Shown: positions 62,275 to 64,000 of the stretch, piece after piece
Position numbering within the stretch: the first letter of the stretch is position 1
Layout of the letters: the number at the start of each line of letters is the position of its first letter
NCBI RefSeq assembly: GCF_003634935.1
Contig: NZ_RBXO01000001.1
Span: 6,907,501 to 6,971,500, forward strand
Source: Saccharothrix australiensis
GTDB taxonomy: Bacteria; Actinomycetota; Actinomycetes; Mycobacteriales; Pseudonocardiaceae
DNA: 64,000 nucleotides
Reading direction: 5' to 3'
Notes under the pieces: generated by a model
Seen by the model: the letters and a program-made list of their open reading frames with translations, nothing else
What the model was told of the DNA's origin: nothing
The model's database searches: none
Position numbers and translations under genes: made by a program

Positions 62275-63336
62275 GTGCGAGAGGTCTTGGCGTTGCTGAC
62301 GGTGGACGGCCGCCACGTGGGCACCGTGCCGCCGTTCACGGTGGACAGCCCGTGGTGGAACGACGTCGAGCCGGTGACGGCCCACTTGGACGCGGTGCTG
62401 GGCGTGCCCACGAGCGTGCTCCGCCTCGTGTCCGCGACCGGTTCCGGGATGCGCGACGGCACGGTCACCTACCAGGTCGAACTCGCCGCCGCGCCGGACC
62501 GCCTGTCCACACCGGACCCGTCGACCGGGGCCCGGCACGACTTCCCCGACACGCCGCTGCGGATGCCGTGGGCCCGACCCGGCGGCCCGGCGGCGCTCGT
62601 GGCCTGGGCGGAGCGATCCGTGACCCGCACCGGTCCCGCCGTGCAGGTGAAGACGTGGAACCTGTCCTGCCTCTACCGCCTGCCGACCGACAGCGGGCAC
62701 GTGTGGGCCAAGGAGTTCCCCTCGTTCATGGCCGACGAGGCCGAGGTGATCGCGCTCGTCGCGGCGGTCGACCCCGCGCTGGTGCCCCAAGTGCTCGCGG
62801 CGGAACCCCGACGGCTGCTCATGGCGGAGTCCCCCGGCGCCGACTGCTGGCACCCGGCACCCGAGGTGATCACCGACATCGTGCCCCGCTGGGTCGCGGT
62901 GCAGGCGGCCCTTGCAGGGCCCGCCCGCCTGCGGGTGCGGGGCGTGGACGTGCCCGCCTTCGGCCTGCCGCACACCCTGCTGCACGGCGACTTCCACCCC
63001 GGCAACTGGCGCTCGGGCGGGACGGTCCTGGACTGGGGCGACGCGCACTGGGGCCACCCGGCCCTGGACGCGGCCCGCCTGATCGACTTCGCACCCGCCG
63101 AGACCCGGCCGCTGATCGAGCGGACGTGGGCCGAGGCGTGGCGACGGCACCGACCCGACAGCGACCCGGAACGCGCGCTGGACCACGCGCGCTCGGCCGT
63201 GCACCTCGTGGGCGCGCTGGTGTACCAGGAGTTCCTGGACAACATCGAGGAGAGCGAACGGGTCTACCACGCCGGCGACCCGGAACGGGAGCTGGCGCTG
63301 GCTCAGTCCCGAGCGGTCCGCACCTCGTCCAGGTGA
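62275..63336 (+). CDS. Aminoglycoside-phosphotransferase-fold kinase with extra N-terminal domain
   Basis: A 353-residue protein. The C-terminal part (about 130-340) is an APH-fold kinase: HTLLHGDFHPGNWRSGGTVLDWGDAHWGHPALDAARL holds the catalytic Asp and the metal-binding Asp. The first about 90 residues (REVLALLTVDGRHVGTVPPFTVDSPWWNDV) look Nudix-like in fold position but lack a GX5EX7REUXEE box. The substrate is unknown; resistance is not implied. GTG 62275 follows a CACGCT box by 6 nt. The end overlaps the DUF3817 gene by 34 nt. Confidence 0.8.
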   Translation: MREVLALLTVDGRHVGTVPPFTVDSPWWNDVEPVTAHLDAVLGVPTSVLRLVSATGSGMRDGTVTYQVELAAAPDRLSTPDPSTGARHDFPDTPLRMPWARPGGPAALVAWAERSVTRTGPAVQVKTWNLSCLYRLPTDSGHVWAKEFPSFMADEAEVIALVAAVDPALVPQVLAAEPRRLLMAESPGADCWHPAPEVITDIVPRWVAVQAALAGPARLRVRGVDVPAFGLPHTLLHGDFHPGNWRSGGTVLDWGDAHWGHPALDAARLIDFAPAETRPLIERTWAEAWRRHRPDSDPERALDHARSAVHLVGALVYQEFLDNIEESERVYHAGDPERELALAQSRAVRTSSR

Positions 63337-63617
63337 CCCTTCCGCTGCGCCCAGCGCTCGAACACGACGGTGCCGAACGGCGGGATGCTCGCCAGCAACG
63401 CCCAGATCGTCGTCCTGCGGTCCCAGCGGTGGGCGACCATGAGGGTGACGACCACGTACCCCACGAAGATCACCCCGTGGAGCGGGCCGAACACCTTGAC
63501 CCCGATCTCGTTGTTGACCACGACGTACTTGAAGAACATGCCGATCAACAACCCGGCCCACGACACGGCCTCGGCCAACGCAAGAAGACGGAAACGACCC
63601 TCGGGGGTGCTCAGCAT
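63303..63617 (-). CDS. DUF3817 small membrane protein
   Basis: A 104-residue protein with three membrane segments (LLALAEAVSWAGLLIGMFFKYVV, GPLHGVIFVGYVVVTLMVA, TIWALLASIPPFGTVVFERW). The RLLALAEAxSWxGLL start and GPLHGxxF motif mark DUF3817 (YdzA-like). The function is unknown. ATG 63617 follows CACAAT by 6 nt on the minus strand, suggesting a leaderless message. Confidence 0.85.
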   Translation of the reverse strand: MLSTPEGRFRLLALAEAVSWAGLLIGMFFKYVVVNNEIGVKVFGPLHGVIFVGYVVVTLMVAHRWDRRTTIWALLASIPPFGTVVFERWAQRKGHLDEVRTARD

Positions 63618-63728
63618 GCCCCCATTGTGATGAGTGACCCCGCTCACCCCCGCCCAGGGTCCACCACCACGCAGCACCGCGCAGGACAGACCCAGGCCCA
63701 CCGCACCGCGCCGCGCAGACTTCTGGTC

Positions 63729-63997
63729 TCGTGTTCTCCCCGTATGGCCTGCCCGCAGGGCAACCACAGTCGGTCAGGGGGCGCAAGCACGCTTCACCGC
63801 TTGCGCCCCCTGACCGACTGTGGTGGTCTTTGACAGGCCATGCGGGGAGAACACGACGCCCTTGGCTTTTGTTTTTCCTCCCCGGAGGTCTGCCCAGCGG
63901 CGAGCGCCTTCTTTTTCTTTCGGCTGAGATCAGCACGGAAGTTCATCGGTTTTAGCGGGTCAAAGCCTAAAGAAGGGCGCTCGCCGCTGGGCAGGCC
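63729..63997 (+). repeat. Structured repeat, copy 3 (hairpins B and A), inverted relative to copy 2
   Basis: In plus-strand order: hairpin B (outer arms 63729-63751/63834-63856, 23 bp with one G-U; inner arms 63763-63788/63799-63824, perfect 26 bp, loop ACGCTTCACC), a 30-nt U-rich linker, and hairpin A (63887-63907/63977-63997, 21 bp with one G-U). It matches copy 2 at 16278-16548 read on the opposite strand. The stretch 63618-63728 before it holds no gene. The copy may extend beyond the window edge. Confidence 0.88.
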
Positions 63998-64000
63998 ACC

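Noticed and set aside
60496-63936. A 1146-codon minus-strand frame
   Set aside because: Only the part up to 61341 is real (SCO6745 family). The rest is antisense to MarR and kinase genes and crosses the structured repeat.

Overview
The window is very GC-rich, uses many GTG starts, and has dense same-strand gene groups joined by ATGA, GTGA or TGATG overlaps. Its gene order follows, from memory, the Mycobacterium tuberculosis segment from about Rv3024c to Rv3041c (mnmA, iscS, acyltransferase pair, etfA/etfB, methyltransferase, GH57, GT4, hexapeptide acyltransferase, two methyltransferases, enoyl-CoA hydratase, ABC ATPase). With a secreted chitinase, a GH9 cellulase and no mycolate genes visible, a Pseudonocardiales actinobacterium of the Saccharothrix/Actinosynnema/Lentzea kind is the best guess. 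No rRNA or tRNA gene was seen.

Layout. 0-7.4 kb: LysR regulator, GNAT acetyltransferase, GH9 cellulase, MetE-like methionine synthase, a GH18 chitinase behind two DasR-type palindromes, a gene remnant and an inositol-monophosphatase-family enzyme. 7.4-9.4 kb: no supported protein gene. It holds a type I-E-like CRISPR array (12 repeats, 11 spacers, read on the minus strand, no cas genes in the window), a strand-biased RNA-like hairpin beside its leader, and a 21-bp perfect hairpin. 9.4-12.2 kb: thioesterase, DUF6584-like protein, Ser/Thr dehydratase, membrane protein. 12.3-16 kb: MFS exporter-iscS-mnmA operon with a SoxR/MerR-like operator. 16.0-16.6 kb: nested palindromes, two copies of a structured repeat whose third copy lies inverted at 63.7-64.0 kb. 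16.7-20.3 kb: olsB-olsA (ornithine lipid) and etfB-etfA. 20.5-24.1 kb: DegV, a 47-aa protein and a three-gene cassette (coiled-coil, OmpA-like, Asp-rich membrane protein). 24.4-34.7 kb: methylglucose-lipopolysaccharide-like block (methyltransferase, GH57, GT4, hexapeptide acyltransferase), nucleoside hydrolase, two methyltransferases, enoyl-CoA hydratase, ABC ATPase.

34.8-49.9 kb is an alpha-glucan region: glgX, then glgP divergent from glgE-treS-mak-glgB, which together encode the trehalose-to-glucan GlgE pathway plus glucan breakdown. Between them is a cysteine-catabolic pair (cysteine dioxygenase, rhodanese) preceded by a cysteine-containing leader peptide. 50-52.2 kb is a less GC-extreme two-gene insert: an AlbA_2/ATPase protein overlapping a ParA-type ATPase, with its own promoter. 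52.1-64 kb: metallophosphoesterase-MFS-TolB-like operon, two tandem zinc-metallopeptidase lipoproteins, a chaperedoxin-like protein lacking its cysteines, a SCO6745-family protein, thiamine-binding protein, MarR regulator, kinase-like protein, DUF3817 membrane protein and the third structured repeat.

Across the window many genes start only 6-8 bases after a TANNNT-like -10 box, so leaderless transcripts look common. The most unusual signal is the structured repeat family: three copies share one fold with about eleven compensatory base-pair changes, and their G-U pairs fall on one strand only.
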